A stretch of 64,000 bases of DNA from assembly GCF_029017505.1 (NCBI RefSeq), contig NZ_JAQGEI010000017.1:40042-104041 (forward strand). Reading direction: 5' to 3'. Of the stretch, positions 16,282 through 25,251 are shown in pieces; the stretch's first letter is position 1; each line of letters begins with the position of its first letter. A program made the translations under genes and the position numbers. Source of the DNA: Sedimenticola hydrogenitrophicus (GTDB lineage: Bacteria > Pseudomonadota > Gammaproteobacteria > Chromatiales > Chromatiaceae). The notes beneath the pieces are model-generated. The model was given only the letters and a program-made list of their open reading frames with translations, had not been told where the DNA came from and made no database searches.

Positions 16282-17619
16282 ATGAATCAATGGCACCCCA
16301 CATCCTGGCAGGCAAAGCCCGCCAAACAGCAGGCCAACTACCCTTCGCAGGAGGCCCTCGACGCCACCCTGGAACAGCTCTCCCTGCTGCCGCCGCTGGT
16401 CACCTCCTGGGAGATCGAGGCGCTGAAGGGCCAGTTGGCCGCCGCCGCCCGCGGCGAGGCGTTCCTGCTGCAGGGCGGCGACTGCGCGGAGAACTTCGGT
16501 GACTGCAATGCGCAGATGATCACCAACAAGCTGAAGATCCTGCTGCAGATGAGCCTGCTGCTGATCCATGGGTTGAACAAGCCAGTGATCCGGGTCGGCC
16601 GCATCGCCGGGCAGTATGCCAAGCCGCGCTCCGCCGACACCGAGACCATCGACGGGGTGACCCTGCCCAGCTATCGGGGCGACCTGATCAACGGGCCCGA
16701 ATTCACCCCGGAGGCGCGCATCCCCGACCCGGTGCGACTGCTGCGTGGCTATGGCCGCGCCGCCATGACCCTGAACTTTATCCGCGCCCTGTCGGATTGC
16801 GGTTTCGCCGATCTGCACCACCCGGAGAACTGGGACCTGGATTTCGTCGGTCACTCGCCGCTGGCGGACGAGTACCACCAGGTGGTGGCGGAGCTCTCCC
16901 ATTCGCTGAAATTCATGGAGACCCTGGGCAGCGGCCGCGACAGCGACCTGAGCCGGGTGCAGTTCTTTACCAGCCACGAGGGGCTGCACCTGCACTACGA
17001 GCAGTCCCTGACCCGCCCGGTGCCCAACCGTCCCGGCTACTACAACCTGACCACCCACCTGCCGTGGATCGGCTTCCGTACCGCCGCCACCACCGATGCC
17101 CACATCGAGTACTTCAGCGGCATCCGCAATCCGGTCGGCGTCAAGGTGGGGCCGGGCATGTCGGCGCAGTGGATCGGCGAGCTGACGGAACGCCTGAACC
17201 CGGACAACGAGGAGGGCAAGCTGCTGTTCATCCACCGCTTCGGCGCCGACAAGATCGGCGACGGTCTGCCCGGCCTGATCGAGGCAGTCAAGCGCACCGG
17301 GCGCCAGGTGCTCTGGGTCAGCGACCCGATGCACGGCAACACCGAGTCGACCCGGAGCGGTTACAAGACGCGCCACTTCGACAATATCCTCGCCGAACTT
17401 GAACAGGCCATCGACATCCACCGCAGCGCGGGCAGCATCCTTGGCGGCGTCCACTTCGAGCTGACCGGCGACGACGTCACCGAGTGCATCGGCGGCGCCC
17501 GCGGCCTGGACGAGGCAGGCCTGAAACGGGCCTACAAGACCCAGGTAGACCCGCGCCTCAACTACGAACAGGCGCTGGAGATGGCGCTGGCCATCACCCG
17601 CAAGCTGGGGCGGACGTAG
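16282..17619 (+). CDS. Class II 3-deoxy-7-phosphoheptulonate synthase
   Basis: The 445-residue protein is a plant/actinobacterial-type (class II, AroAII) DAHP synthase. It contains LLQGGDCAENF, RVGRIAGQYAKPRS, the metal-site region QFFTSHEGLHLHYEQ, VGVKVGPGMS and WVSDPMHGNTE. It condenses phosphoenolpyruvate and erythrose 4-phosphate in the first step of aromatic synthesis. A class I isoenzyme lies 500 bp away in convergent orientation. Class II forms are differently regulated and sometimes serve specialised aromatic products, but nothing here points to such a product. Confidence 0.93.
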   Translation: MNQWHPTSWQAKPAKQQANYPSQEALDATLEQLSLLPPLVTSWEIEALKGQLAAAARGEAFLLQGGDCAENFGDCNAQMITNKLKILLQMSLLLIHGLNKPVIRVGRIAGQYAKPRSADTETIDGVTLPSYRGDLINGPEFTPEARIPDPVRLLRGYGRAAMTLNFIRALSDCGFADLHHPENWDLDFVGHSPLADEYHQVVAELSHSLKFMETLGSGRDSDLSRVQFFTSHEGLHLHYEQSLTRPVPNRPGYYNLTTHLPWIGFRTAATTDAHIEYFSGIRNPVGVKVGPGMSAQWIGELTERLNPDNEEGKLLFIHRFGADKIGDGLPGLIEAVKRTGRQVLWVSDPMHGNTESTRSGYKTRHFDNILAELEQAIDIHRSAGSILGGVHFELTGDDVTECIGGARGLDEAGLKRAYKTQVDPRLNYEQALEMALAITRKLGRT

Positions 17620-17707
17620 GGTGCCGGTGAGCTTGCGAACCGCACCAGCCGCCACAGGAAACGGCGCAAACGCCTTGATGCGGTTCGTTTCACTCACCAC
17701 ATCCTAC
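17617..17707. repeat. Palindromic repeat GCCGGTGAGCTTGCGAACCGC, copy 1
   Basis: The unit overlaps the stop codon of the class II DAHP synthase. GTGCCGGTGAGCTTGCGAAC is mirrored by GATGCGGTTCGTTTCACTCA before CATCCTAC. A better-preserved copy is at 35614-35690. Confidence 0.6.
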
Positions 17708-17721
17708 GATCCATTTCCTCG

Positions 17722-17742
17722 TTCCCACGCTCCGCGTGGGAA
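17722..17742. repeat. Short hairpin TTCCCACGC-TCC-GCGTGGGAA
   Basis: A perfect 9-bp stem with a 3-nt loop, of a type common between genes in many proteobacteria. It lies in the 494-bp gap between the two DAHP synthases. Next to it, at about 17757-17845, are degenerate pieces of the TGGTGGATGCG / GGGTGGATAAGCG repeat seen intact at 62081. Confidence 0.55.
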
Positions 17743-17892
17743 TGCATACCGCGGCAATGGTGGATGCGCTTATCGGCTTAGGCACTCTACGAAGAATATT
17801 CGGATACAGGGTGGATAAGCGCCAGCGCATACACCATTTGAATGGCCGCTCCCGCACATCCCTGGCCTCCGCGGCATAACTCCATCCCTGAA

Positions 17893-17931
17893 CAAAAAAA
17901 ACGGCCGCGTTGCGAATTCGCAATGCGGCCG
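17893..17931 (-). terminator. Intrinsic terminator for the class I DAHP synthase gene
   Basis: CGGCCGC at 17902 pairs with GCGGCCG ending at 17931, with an inner GTTGCG/CGCAAT. Read on the minus strand the hairpin is followed by a run of eight T (the A-run at 17893-17900). It lies about 180 bp beyond the aroG stop. Confidence 0.55.
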
Positions 17932-17939
17932 GTTGCCGT

Positions 17940-18063
17940 TCCGTGATCAAATCTGTCCCATGGTCAGGGTGATGGGCCGAAGGCAGTATCGAAGTAGTGC
18001 GATCACCCGGACCGACTCCTCCTTTTGGATTTAGGCCGCAATCTCCTTGCGGCCTCTTTTTTT
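17940..18063 (+). ncRNA. Candidate small RNA with its own terminator
   Basis: A plus-strand hairpin GGCCGCAA-TCTCC-TTGCGGCC (18034-18054) followed by TCTTTTTTT is a strong intrinsic terminator, yet no plus-strand gene ends near it; the last one stops at 17619. Just upstream, GGGTGAT (17967-17973) pairs with ATCACCC (18002-18008), and a C/T-rich GACTCCTCCTTTT segment resembling an anti-Shine-Dalgarno stretch lies between the hairpins. This suggests a structured RNA of about 120 nt. The alternative is a long 3' end of the class II DAHP synthase mRNA. No promoter was confidently located. Confidence 0.35.
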
Positions 18064-18113
18064 GCCTTCCGCTTTTTCGCCTGGAGTCGGCGTCGCTGAC
18101 CCCCTTCCGGCGA

Positions 18114-19190
18114 TCACGATCTGATCCGGGCCGGCAGCACGTTTTTCAGTTTCTCCGCCATGCCGAGCAGCAGTTTCTCGTTGGTCTCCCAGTCGATACA
18201 GGCATCGGTCACCGAGACGCCGTATTTGAGCTGACTCAGATCGGCCGGGATGGACTGGTTACCGAACTCCAGGTTGCTCTCCAGCATCAGGCCGGTGATC
18301 GACTGGTTGCCCTCGATGATCTGGTTGACCACGTTCTCCGCCACCAGCGGCTGCAGTTCCGGCTTCTTGCTGGAGTTGCCGTGACTGCAGTCGATCATGA
18401 TGTTCCCGGGTAGACCGGCCTTGCGCAGGGCCTCCTCGCACAGGGCCACGTTGACCGAGTCGTAATTGGGTCCGCTGTTGCCGCCGCGCAGGATCACGTG
18501 ACCGCACACATTGCCCTTGGTCTGGATCACCGTCACCTGGCCCTTCTGGTTGATGCCGAGGAAGCTGTGCGGATTGGCCACCGACTCCAGGGCGTTGATG
18601 GCCACCGCCAGCCCGCCGTCGGTGCCGTTCTTGAAGCCCACCGGCATGGAGAGGCCGGAGGCCATTTCGCGGTGGGTCTGGGACTCGGTGGTGCGCGCGC
18701 CGATCGCCGCCCAGGCGAACAGGTCCCCCAGGTACTGGGGATTGAACGGATCCAGCGCCTCGGTGGCCACCGGCAGCCCCAGCTCGGCCAGCCACACCAG
18801 CAGCTCGCGCGCCTTGTGCAGCCCCTCTTCGATATGGAAGCTGTCGTCCATGCGCGGATCGTTGATCAGCCCCTTCCAGCCCACCGTGGTGCGGGGCTTC
18901 TCGAAATAGATGCGCATGACGATATAGAGGGTATCCCCCAGCTGGTCGTGCAGCTGCTTCAGGCGCAGGGCATACTCCTTGGCCGCCGCTACATCGTGGA
19001 TGGAGCAGGGTCCGGTAACCACCAGCAGCCGGTGGTCCTCCTTGTTGAGGATCCGCTTGATGGTCTGCCTCGCCTCGATGACATGGCGCTCCCCCTCGGC
19101 GGTCAGGGGCAGATGGCGCTTCAGATCCACAGGAGAGATCAGCACCCGCTCGGCGAGCAGGTTGGTATTGGTCAGGCTGTCTTGGAACAT
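18114..19190 (-). CDS. Class I 3-deoxy-7-phosphoheptulonate synthase (AroG/F/H type)
   Basis: The 358-residue protein, started at MFQDSLTNTN, has the class I signature LLVVTGPCSIHD, MRIYFEKPRTTVGWKG, GARTTESQTHREMASGLS, GFKNGTDG and MIDCSHGNSSKKP. It makes DAHP for the shikimate pathway. The frame stays open for 29 codons upstream, but family alignment supports the shorter start. Which aromatic amino acid inhibits it cannot be told reliably by eye. It is convergent with the class II enzyme gene. Confidence 0.93.
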   Translation of the reverse strand: MFQDSLTNTNLLAERVLISPVDLKRHLPLTAEGERHVIEARQTIKRILNKEDHRLLVVTGPCSIHDVAAAKEYALRLKQLHDQLGDTLYIVMRIYFEKPRTTVGWKGLINDPRMDDSFHIEEGLHKARELLVWLAELGLPVATEALDPFNPQYLGDLFAWAAIGARTTESQTHREMASGLSMPVGFKNGTDGGLAVAINALESVANPHSFLGINQKGQVTVIQTKGNVCGHVILRGGNSGPNYDSVNVALCEEALRKAGLPGNIMIDCSHGNSSKKPELQPLVAENVVNQIIEGNQSITGLMLESNLEFGNQSIPADLSQLKYGVSVTDACIDWETNEKLLLGMAEKLKNVLPARIRS

Positions 19191-19268
19191 TGTGGTGCTC
19201 GATTGTACAAAAAAGGTCCTGAAGAATAGGAGATTCGCCGCGCTTTTGCCACCTCTGGCCGGGACAAT

Positions 19269-19286
19269 CTGCTGCAACTGCAGCAG
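19269..19286. promoter_or_regulatory. Perfect dyad CTGCTGCA-AC-TGCAGCAG upstream of aroG-type gene
   Basis: The perfect 8-bp inverted repeat lies about 80 bp upstream of the class I DAHP synthase start. On the minus strand a TTGACG hexamer (-35-like) sits just upstream of it, so the dyad would fall between -35 and -10, a usual operator position. The -10 is weak. It does not match the TyrR box. Confidence 0.35.
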
Positions 19287-19388
19287 AAAGCGTCAAATAG
19301 GAAGTAAAGTATCAGCTCCCGCCGCTCGATCGCCCTGGCGCCGGCACTATATGACCACCCTGAATGACCAACCGGCGCCGCGCCCGCT

Positions 19389-19847
19389 TCAGCGCTCCAT
19401 CACATCCACCACCCGGCCACCGGTGATCTGTTTCAGCTGTTCAAAGGTGACCGGCACCCCGGAGGCATCGTTACCCGCCGCCGGATAGATCAGCGGATAC
19501 TCGGCCAGGCCGATATCCAGCAGGGTCTCCACCCCCTCGACGCCGAACGGGCAGACCCCGCCGGGGCGGAATCCGGTCACCGTCTCGGTCTCGTCGCCCC
19601 GCGCCATGCGCACCTTGGTGCCGGTCTCGTTCTTCATCTTCTTGCTGCAGACCCGCCGGTCGCCCGGGCAGACCGCCAGGAAGAAGCTGCCGTTCTTGCC
19701 CTTGAACAGCATCGACTTGGCGATCTGGCCCACCGCCACGCCGATGCGCGCCGCGGCCAGTTCGGAGGTGGGGGTGCTGCCGGGCTCGAACTCCAGTGCA
19801 CTGAGGCCGTGGCTGTTCAGTATCTGTTTAACACGCTCGGGTATCAT
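19389..19847 (-). CDS. YbaK/EbsC-family aminoacyl-tRNA deacylase
   Basis: The 152-residue protein has the YbaK-fold pattern: an N-terminal helix, VGQIAKSMLFKGKNGSFFLAV with the conserved Lys, and the GFRPGGVCPFGVEG loop typical of the family. Members hydrolyse mischarged aminoacyl-tRNAs such as Cys-tRNA(Pro). Its start overlaps the acpH stop by 4 bp (ATGA), so it is translated with the tail of the biotin operon. Confidence 0.85.
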   Translation of the reverse strand: MIPERVKQILNSHGLSALEFEPGSTPTSELAAARIGVAVGQIAKSMLFKGKNGSFFLAVCPGDRRVCSKKMKNETGTKVRMARGDETETVTGFRPGGVCPFGVEGVETLLDIGLAEYPLIYPAAGNDASGVPVTFEQLKQITGGRVVDVMER

Positions 19848-20446
19848 TGCCGGTCCGTTTGTTCCTGTTGTCGTTGTACAAATTCGATCAGCTCGGGGAA
19901 GAAGTAGCGGAAATCCTCCGCCAGTTCGGGATAGTGCCGACGCACCTCCACCAGCGCCCCGCCCAGTTCATTGGGCTGGCGCAGGCGGGTCGCCATCCGT
20001 TCGAATACCAGGCCGACCACCTCCAGTTCCCGGTAGGAGCCGAGCCAGTCCTCCCGTCGCATGCGCGGCACCAGGGCATGCAGGCGCGCCGGCAGCTGCT
20101 CGCGGCGCTGCTCCAGCAGCCGGTAGACGTCGCGGATAAACTCGCCCCGGTCGCGCCGGGTGAATTCCGCCCAGTAGCGGCTGAGGAAGTGATCGAACAG
20201 TATATCAAGGATGATGCCGCTGTAGCGCCGGTAGGGGGCGGCGATTCGCCGCCGGGCGCGGATCACCCGCGGGTGGTCGTCGGTGAAGCGGTCCACCTGG
20301 CGGTGCAGGGCGATGCCCCGCATCACCCCCGGCGACCAGTCCCGGGCCAGGGTCTCCAGGCGCCCACGGGTGAAATCGGCGATCAGGCTGCCGAGCAGCA
20401 GTTCAGGATCGTCGGGAGAGAGGAACAGGTGGGCGAGGTAATTCAC
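19844..20446 (-). CDS. acpH: Acyl carrier protein phosphodiesterase
   Basis: The 200-residue protein begins MNYLAHLFLSPDDPELLLGS and contains IALHRQVDRFTDDHP, the metal-binding H-D signature of AcpH (HD-like fold), then ILDILFDHFLSRYW. It removes phosphopantetheine from ACP. It follows bioD by 42 bp on the same strand, which fits because BioC and BioH also act on ACP-bound substrates. Confidence 0.88.
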   Translation of the reverse strand: MNYLAHLFLSPDDPELLLGSLIADFTRGRLETLARDWSPGVMRGIALHRQVDRFTDDHPRVIRARRRIAAPYRRYSGIILDILFDHFLSRYWAEFTRRDRGEFIRDVYRLLEQRREQLPARLHALVPRMRREDWLGSYRELEVVGLVFERMATRLRQPNELGGALVEVRRHYPELAEDFRYFFPELIEFVQRQQEQTDRQ

Positions 20447-20488
20447 TGTGGCATCCCGATTGAATGGTAGAGCGCGCGGAACTCTCGC

Positions 20489-21166
20489 TCAACAATGCGT
20501 GGGCAGACGCAGGAATTCGCTGACCGCGCCGGCGCTGGGATCGGCGAGGTGCGGGATCACGCCGAGACAGGGGGCATCGAGCCACTGCTGCAGGGTGGCG
20601 ATGTTGGCCTCGCGCTCGCGCATCGCCGGGTCCACCTGGTTGCCGATCCAGCCGGCCAGCGGCAACCCGCTGGCGCGGATCGCCTCGGCGCTCAGCAGGG
20701 CGTGATTGATACAGCCCAGCCGCAGCCCCACCACCAGGATCACCGGCAGGCCCAGCGAGACGGCCAGGTCGGCCAGGGTCCGGTCCGCGCCCAATGGCAC
20801 GCACCAGCCGCCGGCCCCCTCCACCAACACCCGATCCGCCCCCTCGGCCAGTTGCTCAAAACAGGCCGTTATGCGGGCAAAGTCGATCTCGCACGCCGCC
20901 TGTGCGGCGGCCAGATGGGGGGCGATGGGCGGGTTGAAGCAGTAGGGGTTGACCCGTTCGTAAGCGGCCGGCCGTGAGGCCTGGGCCTGCAGCCGCAGGG
21001 CATCGTCGTTGCGCAGGCCGTCCGCCGTCTGCACGGAGCCGGCGGCCACCGGCTTCATCCCCAGCACCTGGTGCCCCTGGGACTGCAACAGCCGCATCAG
21101 CCCCAGGGTGACGACCGTCTTGCCGCAATCGGTATCGGTACCGGTGATGAAATAACCGCTGCGCAT
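20489..21166 (-). CDS. bioD: Dethiobiotin synthetase
   Basis: The 225-residue ATP-dependent carboxylase has the P-loop FITGTDTDCGKTVVTLGLM, KPVAAG, and VEGAGGWCVPL near residue 115. It closes the ureido ring from 7,8-diaminopelargonate and CO2. It is the fifth gene of bioB-F-H-C-D, 6 bp after bioC. bioA is not in the window. Confidence 0.93.
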   Translation of the reverse strand: MRSGYFITGTDTDCGKTVVTLGLMRLLQSQGHQVLGMKPVAAGSVQTADGLRNDDALRLQAQASRPAAYERVNPYCFNPPIAPHLAAAQAACEIDFARITACFEQLAEGADRVLVEGAGGWCVPLGADRTLADLAVSLGLPVILVVGLRLGCINHALLSAEAIRASGLPLAGWIGNQVDPAMREREANIATLQQWLDAPCLGVIPHLADPSAGAVSEFLRLPTHC

Positions 21167-21172
21167 GCCGAC

Positions 21173-22075
21173 TCAGCCACCCCGGCCGGCCCGGTTCAGA
21201 TCGCTGCCGATCTGATCCAGGGAGATCGACGGAGCGTTGGAGCGGTGGCCCTCCTCGGGCGCCCAGGCGTGGCCGTAGACCACCTCGTAGCTGGCCGGCA
21301 GCAGGCCGTCCTGGGCGCGGCGGAACTGCTCATAGGCGGCCTGCATCGCCTGCAGCCGTCCCTTGCCGGTGAGGCCGCGGCGGCGGTCGCTGTTGACATT
21401 GTGGGCACCGAGGATCTTCAGCTCCCGCATCAGCCCGCCGACCCGTTCATAGGTCAGGGTCAGGCGGTCCACGTCCATCACCGGGTCCGCCAGCCCGGCG
21501 CGCATCAGGGCATCCCCCACGTCGTGCATATCGATAAAGGTGCTGACGTGCGAGCCGTTGTCGACGGCGGCCCAGGCGGCGCGCAGCTCCTTCAGGGTGT
21601 CCGGGCCGAAGGTGGTGAACATCAGCAGCCCCCCCGGCCGCAGTACCCGGCGGAACTCGCCGAAGGCGCTGTCCAGGTCATTGCTCCACTGCAGGGCGGC
21701 GTTGGAGTAGACCAGATCCACGCTGTGGTCGGCCAGCGGCAGTTGTTCCAGGTCGCCGCAGATGCAGCGCGGTTTGCGCAGCCAGCCGCCCCGCTTGCGC
21801 GCCTGCTGCAGCATTGGCAGGGCGAAATCGAGCGCCACCACCCGGGCCTTGCGGTAGCGCGCCGCCAGGGCGGCGGTGGCCACCCCGGTGCCGGCACCGA
21901 TATCCAGGATCACCCGCGGCTGCAGGCGCACCAGTTCCAGCCGGTCGAGCATGCGTTGGCCGATCTCCCGCTGCAGCACCGCCACCTGGTCGTAGCACTC
22001 GGCGGCGCGGGAGAAGGCGCGGCGCGCCTGCCCCTTGTCGATACGGTTGTCGATACGGTGTTCTCGGTCAGGCAT
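21173..22075 (-). CDS. bioC: Malonyl-ACP O-methyltransferase BioC
   Basis: The 300-residue SAM-dependent methyltransferase has motif I VILDIGAGTGVATAALA (about residue 55) and motif II VDLVYSNAALQWSNDLD, both characteristic of BioC. It methylates malonyl-ACP so that the fatty-acid machinery can build pimeloyl-ACP methyl ester. Its start overlaps the bioH stop by 8 bp. Confidence 0.93.
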   Translation of the reverse strand: MPDREHRIDNRIDKGQARRAFSRAAECYDQVAVLQREIGQRMLDRLELVRLQPRVILDIGAGTGVATAALAARYRKARVVALDFALPMLQQARKRGGWLRKPRCICGDLEQLPLADHSVDLVYSNAALQWSNDLDSAFGEFRRVLRPGGLLMFTTFGPDTLKELRAAWAAVDNGSHVSTFIDMHDVGDALMRAGLADPVMDVDRLTLTYERVGGLMRELKILGAHNVNSDRRRGLTGKGRLQAMQAAYEQFRRAQDGLLPASYEVVYGHAWAPEEGHRSNAPSISLDQIGSDLNRAGRGG

Positions 22076-22844
22076 GGTCCGATCCCAGAAAGTGGTTCAG
22101 GGCCCGCAGACACTGCCGCGGGTGTGAGAGAAACGGGGCATGGGCGCAGCCCTGCAGAATCAGGATCTCGGCGGCCGGCATCAGCCGCTCCAGCGCATCG
22201 CCGACATCGGCCGGGACCAAGGTATCGCGCTCACCGAGCAGCCACAGGGTGGGGCAGCGGAGATCCCCCAGACCGGGCCGCAGATCCACCGTGCGCAGCA
22301 GCTCCAGACCGTGTTCCAGCGCCAGCGGGTCGGCCTCGGGGCGCTGGGCGATATCCTGGCGCAGCAGGCGCAGGGTCTCGCGGGCCGCCTCGTCTCCCTG
22401 CACCTGCAGGGAGAGGAAGCGCTCCAGGGTCTGGTGGTGATCCCGGCGCAACGCCCGGGCGAACTGGGTCAGGGTGGCCGGCGCCATGGCGTGCGGCCAC
22501 CCCTCGCCCATCACGAAGCGCGGGCTGGCGGTGACCAGCACCAGTGCGCTGACCCGCCGTGGTGCCCGCAGGGCCGCGCGCAGGGCCAGCTGGCCACCCA
22601 GGGACCAGCCGATCCAGACCGCGCGGGCCGGGGCCGCCGCCAGGCAGGCATCGACCCAGTCATCCAGACCGGCACAGTGGGGATCGTAGGCGCTCGCCCC
22701 GTGGCCCGGCAGTTCGACCAGGGTGATGCGATAATCTCGGGAGAGGGCATCCACCACCGGCGACCAGACCGCCGCGTTCATACCCCAGCCGTGCAGCAGC
22801 ACCAGGTCCGGCCCGCTGCCGGTGGTCTCGGTATGGAGTTTCAT
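22068..22844 (-). CDS. bioH: Pimeloyl-ACP methyl ester carboxylesterase BioH
   Basis: The 258-residue alpha/beta hydrolase starts at [12 protein letters not shown]; the 13 upstream codons overlap bioF and are Gly/Ala-rich shadow. It has [14 protein letters not shown], the nucleophile elbow GWSLGGQ, and a late His in [11 protein letters not shown]. It removes the methyl group put on by BioC. It overlaps bioF by 4 bp, showing translational coupling. Confidence 0.92.
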   Translation of the reverse strand: MKLHTETTGSGPDLVLLHGWGMNAAVWSPVVDALSRDYRITLVELPGHGASAYDPHCAGLDDWVDACLAAAPARAVWIGWSLGGQLALRAALRAPRRVSALVLVTASPRFVMGEGWPHAMAPATLTQFARALRRDHHQTLERFLSLQVQGDEAARETLRLLRQDIAQRPEADPLALEHGLELLRTVDLRPGLGDLRCPTLWLLGERDTLVPADVGDALERLMPAAEILILQGCAHAPFLSHPRQCLRALNHFLGSDHA

Positions 22845-24019
22845 GCCCGCTCCTCCCGGTCCAGCCGCTCCCGGTCCAGCCACCCCAGCGCCTCCAGCAG
22901 CCGATCCACTTGATCGGTGCTGTGGCTGGCGGAGAGGGTCACGCGCAGGCGCGCGCTCCCTGCCGGCACGGTGGGCGGACGGATGGCGATCACCAGCATG
23001 CCCTGCGCTTGCAGCGCCCGGCTCCAGGCCATGGCCCGCTCGGCGTCACCGGCCAGGATCGGCTGGATGGCCGTTTCCGAGGGCATCAGGTCGAGCCCCA
23101 GTTGAGCGGCCCCCTCACGGAACCGGCCGATCAGCAGTCGCAGCTGCTCGCGCCGTCCCCCCTCCTCCTGTACCAGGCGCAGGCTGGCCCGGGTCGCCTC
23201 AGCCACGGCCGGCGGCAGGGCGGTGGTATAGATGTAGCTGCGCGACTGCTGGATCAGGGTCTCGATCAGCGCCTCGGAGCCGGCGACAAAGGCGCCGAAG
23301 GTGCCGAACGCCTTGCCCAGGGTGCCCATCAGGATCGGCACCGCCTGGTCGTCCAGGCCGAAATGGTCCACGCTGCCGCGGCCATCACGCCCCAGCACGC
23401 CGAGGCCGTGGGCGTCGTCCACCAGCAGCCAGGCCTCCCGCTCCCGGCACAGCTCGGCCAGTTCCCGCAGCGGCGCCAGATCACCGTCCATGCTGAACAC
23501 TCCGTCCACAGCCACCAGCGCCTCGCCACTACGCTGGCAGGCCATGCGCCCGGCCAGGGCGCCCAGGTCATTGTGCGGATAGCGTTTCAGTTCGGCCCGG
23601 CTGAGCAGCCCGCCATCGATCAGCGAGGCGTGGTTCAGACGGTCCTGGTAGACACTGTCGCCGCGCCCCAGCAGGGCGGTGATCACCCCCTGGTTGGCCA
23701 TGTAGCCGGTGGAGTAGAGCAGCGCGCGGGGGCGGCCGGTGAAGGCTGCCAGCTCCTCCTCCAGCGCATGATGGGCGGCGCTGTGCCCCGCCACCAAGTG
23801 GGCCGAACCGCTGCCGGCACCGTACTGTTCGGCGCCGCGCTGCAGCGCCCGGACCACTTGGGGGTGATTGGCCAGCCCCAGGTAGTCGTTGCTGCAGAAG
23901 CTGAGCAACGCCTCCCCGTCCACCTGCAGCAGCGGTCCCTGGGCACTGCCCAGCACCCGGCGGCGGCGGTAGAGGTGGGCGGCCCGGCGCCGCTCCAGTT
24001 CCGGTTGCAGTGGTCTCAT
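22841..24019 (-). CDS. bioF: 8-amino-7-oxononanoate synthase BioF
   Basis: The 392-residue PLP enzyme is started at [18 protein letters not shown], which matches the family length of about 384. It contains [29 protein letters not shown] and the PLP lysine in [13 protein letters not shown]. It condenses pimeloyl-ACP with alanine. The frame continues 38 codons upstream into the gap after bioB, but without family similarity. Confidence 0.94.
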   Translation of the reverse strand: MRPLQPELERRRAAHLYRRRRVLGSAQGPLLQVDGEALLSFCSNDYLGLANHPQVVRALQRGAEQYGAGSGSAHLVAGHSAAHHALEEELAAFTGRPRALLYSTGYMANQGVITALLGRGDSVYQDRLNHASLIDGGLLSRAELKRYPHNDLGALAGRMACQRSGEALVAVDGVFSMDGDLAPLRELAELCREREAWLLVDDAHGLGVLGRDGRGSVDHFGLDDQAVPILMGTLGKAFGTFGAFVAGSEALIETLIQQSRSYIYTTALPPAVAEATRASLRLVQEEGGRREQLRLLIGRFREGAAQLGLDLMPSETAIQPILAGDAERAMAWSRALQAQGMLVIAIRPPTVPAGSARLRVTLSASHSTDQVDRLLEALGWLDRERLDREERA

Positions 24020-24087
24020 GGGATGAGGGTGCCTCGATGGGTGACGCGGCGGGCGGCCGACGGCCGGACGCCGGGGCGATTCCGCGA

Positions 24088-25113
24088 TCAGGAGAATTCG
24101 GCCGCCAGGCGGACCTTGCGCTTGTTGTCGCACTCCTTCTCGGTGGCCTGCAGCTCCCGGGTCTCCTCGAAATGGAGGCCCAGGCGCTCAAACAACCTGC
24201 GGTCGGCGTCGGCGTCCGGGTTGTCGGTGGTCAGCAGCCGCTCGCCATAGAACATGGAGTTGGCCCCGGCCAGGAAGCAGAGGGCCTGCATCTCGTCGCT
24301 CATCTCGGTGCGGCCGGCCGACAGGCGCACATAGGACTCCGGCATCAGGATGCGGGTCACCGCAATGGTGCGGATGAATTCGAACGGGTCCAGGGCGGCG
24401 GTGCCGTACAGCGGCGTGCCCTCCACCTGCACCAGCATGTTGATCGGCACCGACTCCGGATGTTTCGGCAGATTGGCCAGTTCGCGCAGCATGGAGGCGC
24501 GGTCGCGACGCGACTCGCCCATGCCGAGGATGCCGCCGCTGCAGACATTGATGCCCCGGTCGCGCACCCGCGCCAGGGTGTCCAACCGGTCCTGGTAGGT
24601 GCGGGTGGTCACCACGTTGCCGTAGAACTCCGGCGAGGTGTCCAGGTTGTGATTGTAGTAATCGAGCCCCGCCTCCTTGAGGCTCTGGGCCTGGGACTCG
24701 GTCAGCATGCCCAGGGTGACGCAGGTCTCCATGCCCATGTCATGCACGGCGCGGATCATCTCCACCACCCGCTCCAGGTTCTTGTCCGTGGGGTTGCGCC
24801 AGGCGGCCCCCATGCAGAAGCGGGTCGCCCCCTTCTCCCTGGCCTCCCGGGCGGCACGTTTCACCTCGTCCAGCGGCAGCAGCTTCTCCTTTTCCAGGTC
24901 GGTGGCATGTCTGGCGCTCTGGGAACAGTAGCCGCAATCCTCGGAACAGGCGCCGGTCTTGACGCTCAGCAGGGTGCTCACCTGCACCTTGTTCGGGTCG
25001 AAGCGCTGACGATGGAGAGTCTGGGCCTGGAACAGCAGATCATTGAACGGCAGATTCAGCAGCGCCTCGATCTCATCCAGGCTCCAGTCGTGTCGCGGCG
25101 TCGTGTTATTCAT
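24088..25113 (-). CDS. bioB: Biotin synthase BioB
   Basis: The 341-residue radical-SAM enzyme has the CxxxCxxC cluster motif [23 protein letters not shown], the NHNLDT segment and [12 protein letters not shown]. It inserts sulfur into dethiobiotin. As first gene of the minus-strand operon it is preceded by a sigma-70-like promoter overlapped by a BirA-type operator (25198-25251). Confidence 0.96.
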   Translation of the reverse strand: MNNTTPRHDWSLDEIEALLNLPFNDLLFQAQTLHRQRFDPNKVQVSTLLSVKTGACSEDCGYCSQSARHATDLEKEKLLPLDEVKRAAREAREKGATRFCMGAAWRNPTDKNLERVVEMIRAVHDMGMETCVTLGMLTESQAQSLKEAGLDYYNHNLDTSPEFYGNVVTTRTYQDRLDTLARVRDRGINVCSGGILGMGESRRDRASMLRELANLPKHPESVPINMLVQVEGTPLYGTAALDPFEFIRTIAVTRILMPESYVRLSAGRTEMSDEMQALCFLAGANSMFYGERLLTTDNPDADADRRLFERLGLHFEETRELQATEKECDNKRKVRLAAEFS

Positions 25114-25197
25114 GTCGGGTGCTGCCTCTGGCTCTGTCGGTCATGACGGGGATAGTGGATAATACACGGCGGACAGTGGGCGTCACGCCAGCCCGCT

Positions 25198-25251
25198 ATG
25201 ATACCGGAGCAGGCGTACTCGTCAACCGGAATGGATTCCAATGGTTTACAG
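25198..25251 (-). promoter_or_regulatory. bioB promoter with BirA-type operator
   Basis: On the minus strand, TTGACG (25225-25220) and TATCAT (25203-25198) form a good -35/-10 pair with a 16-bp spacer. Overlapping the -35 is TCGTCAACC (25219-25227), 15 bp, then GGTTTACAG (25243-25251), which fits the known BirA box form TTGTmAACC-N14/15-GGTTkACAA with few mismatches. Biotin-loaded BirA would thus block bioB transcription. The right half also covers the comF start codon. Confidence 0.75.

Noticed and set aside
17960..18010. Signal recognition particle RNA because of a GGTCAGG string
   Set aside because: The conserved SRP apical loop sequence (GGAAGGAAGCAGCC type) is missing; only the short GGTCAGG matches.
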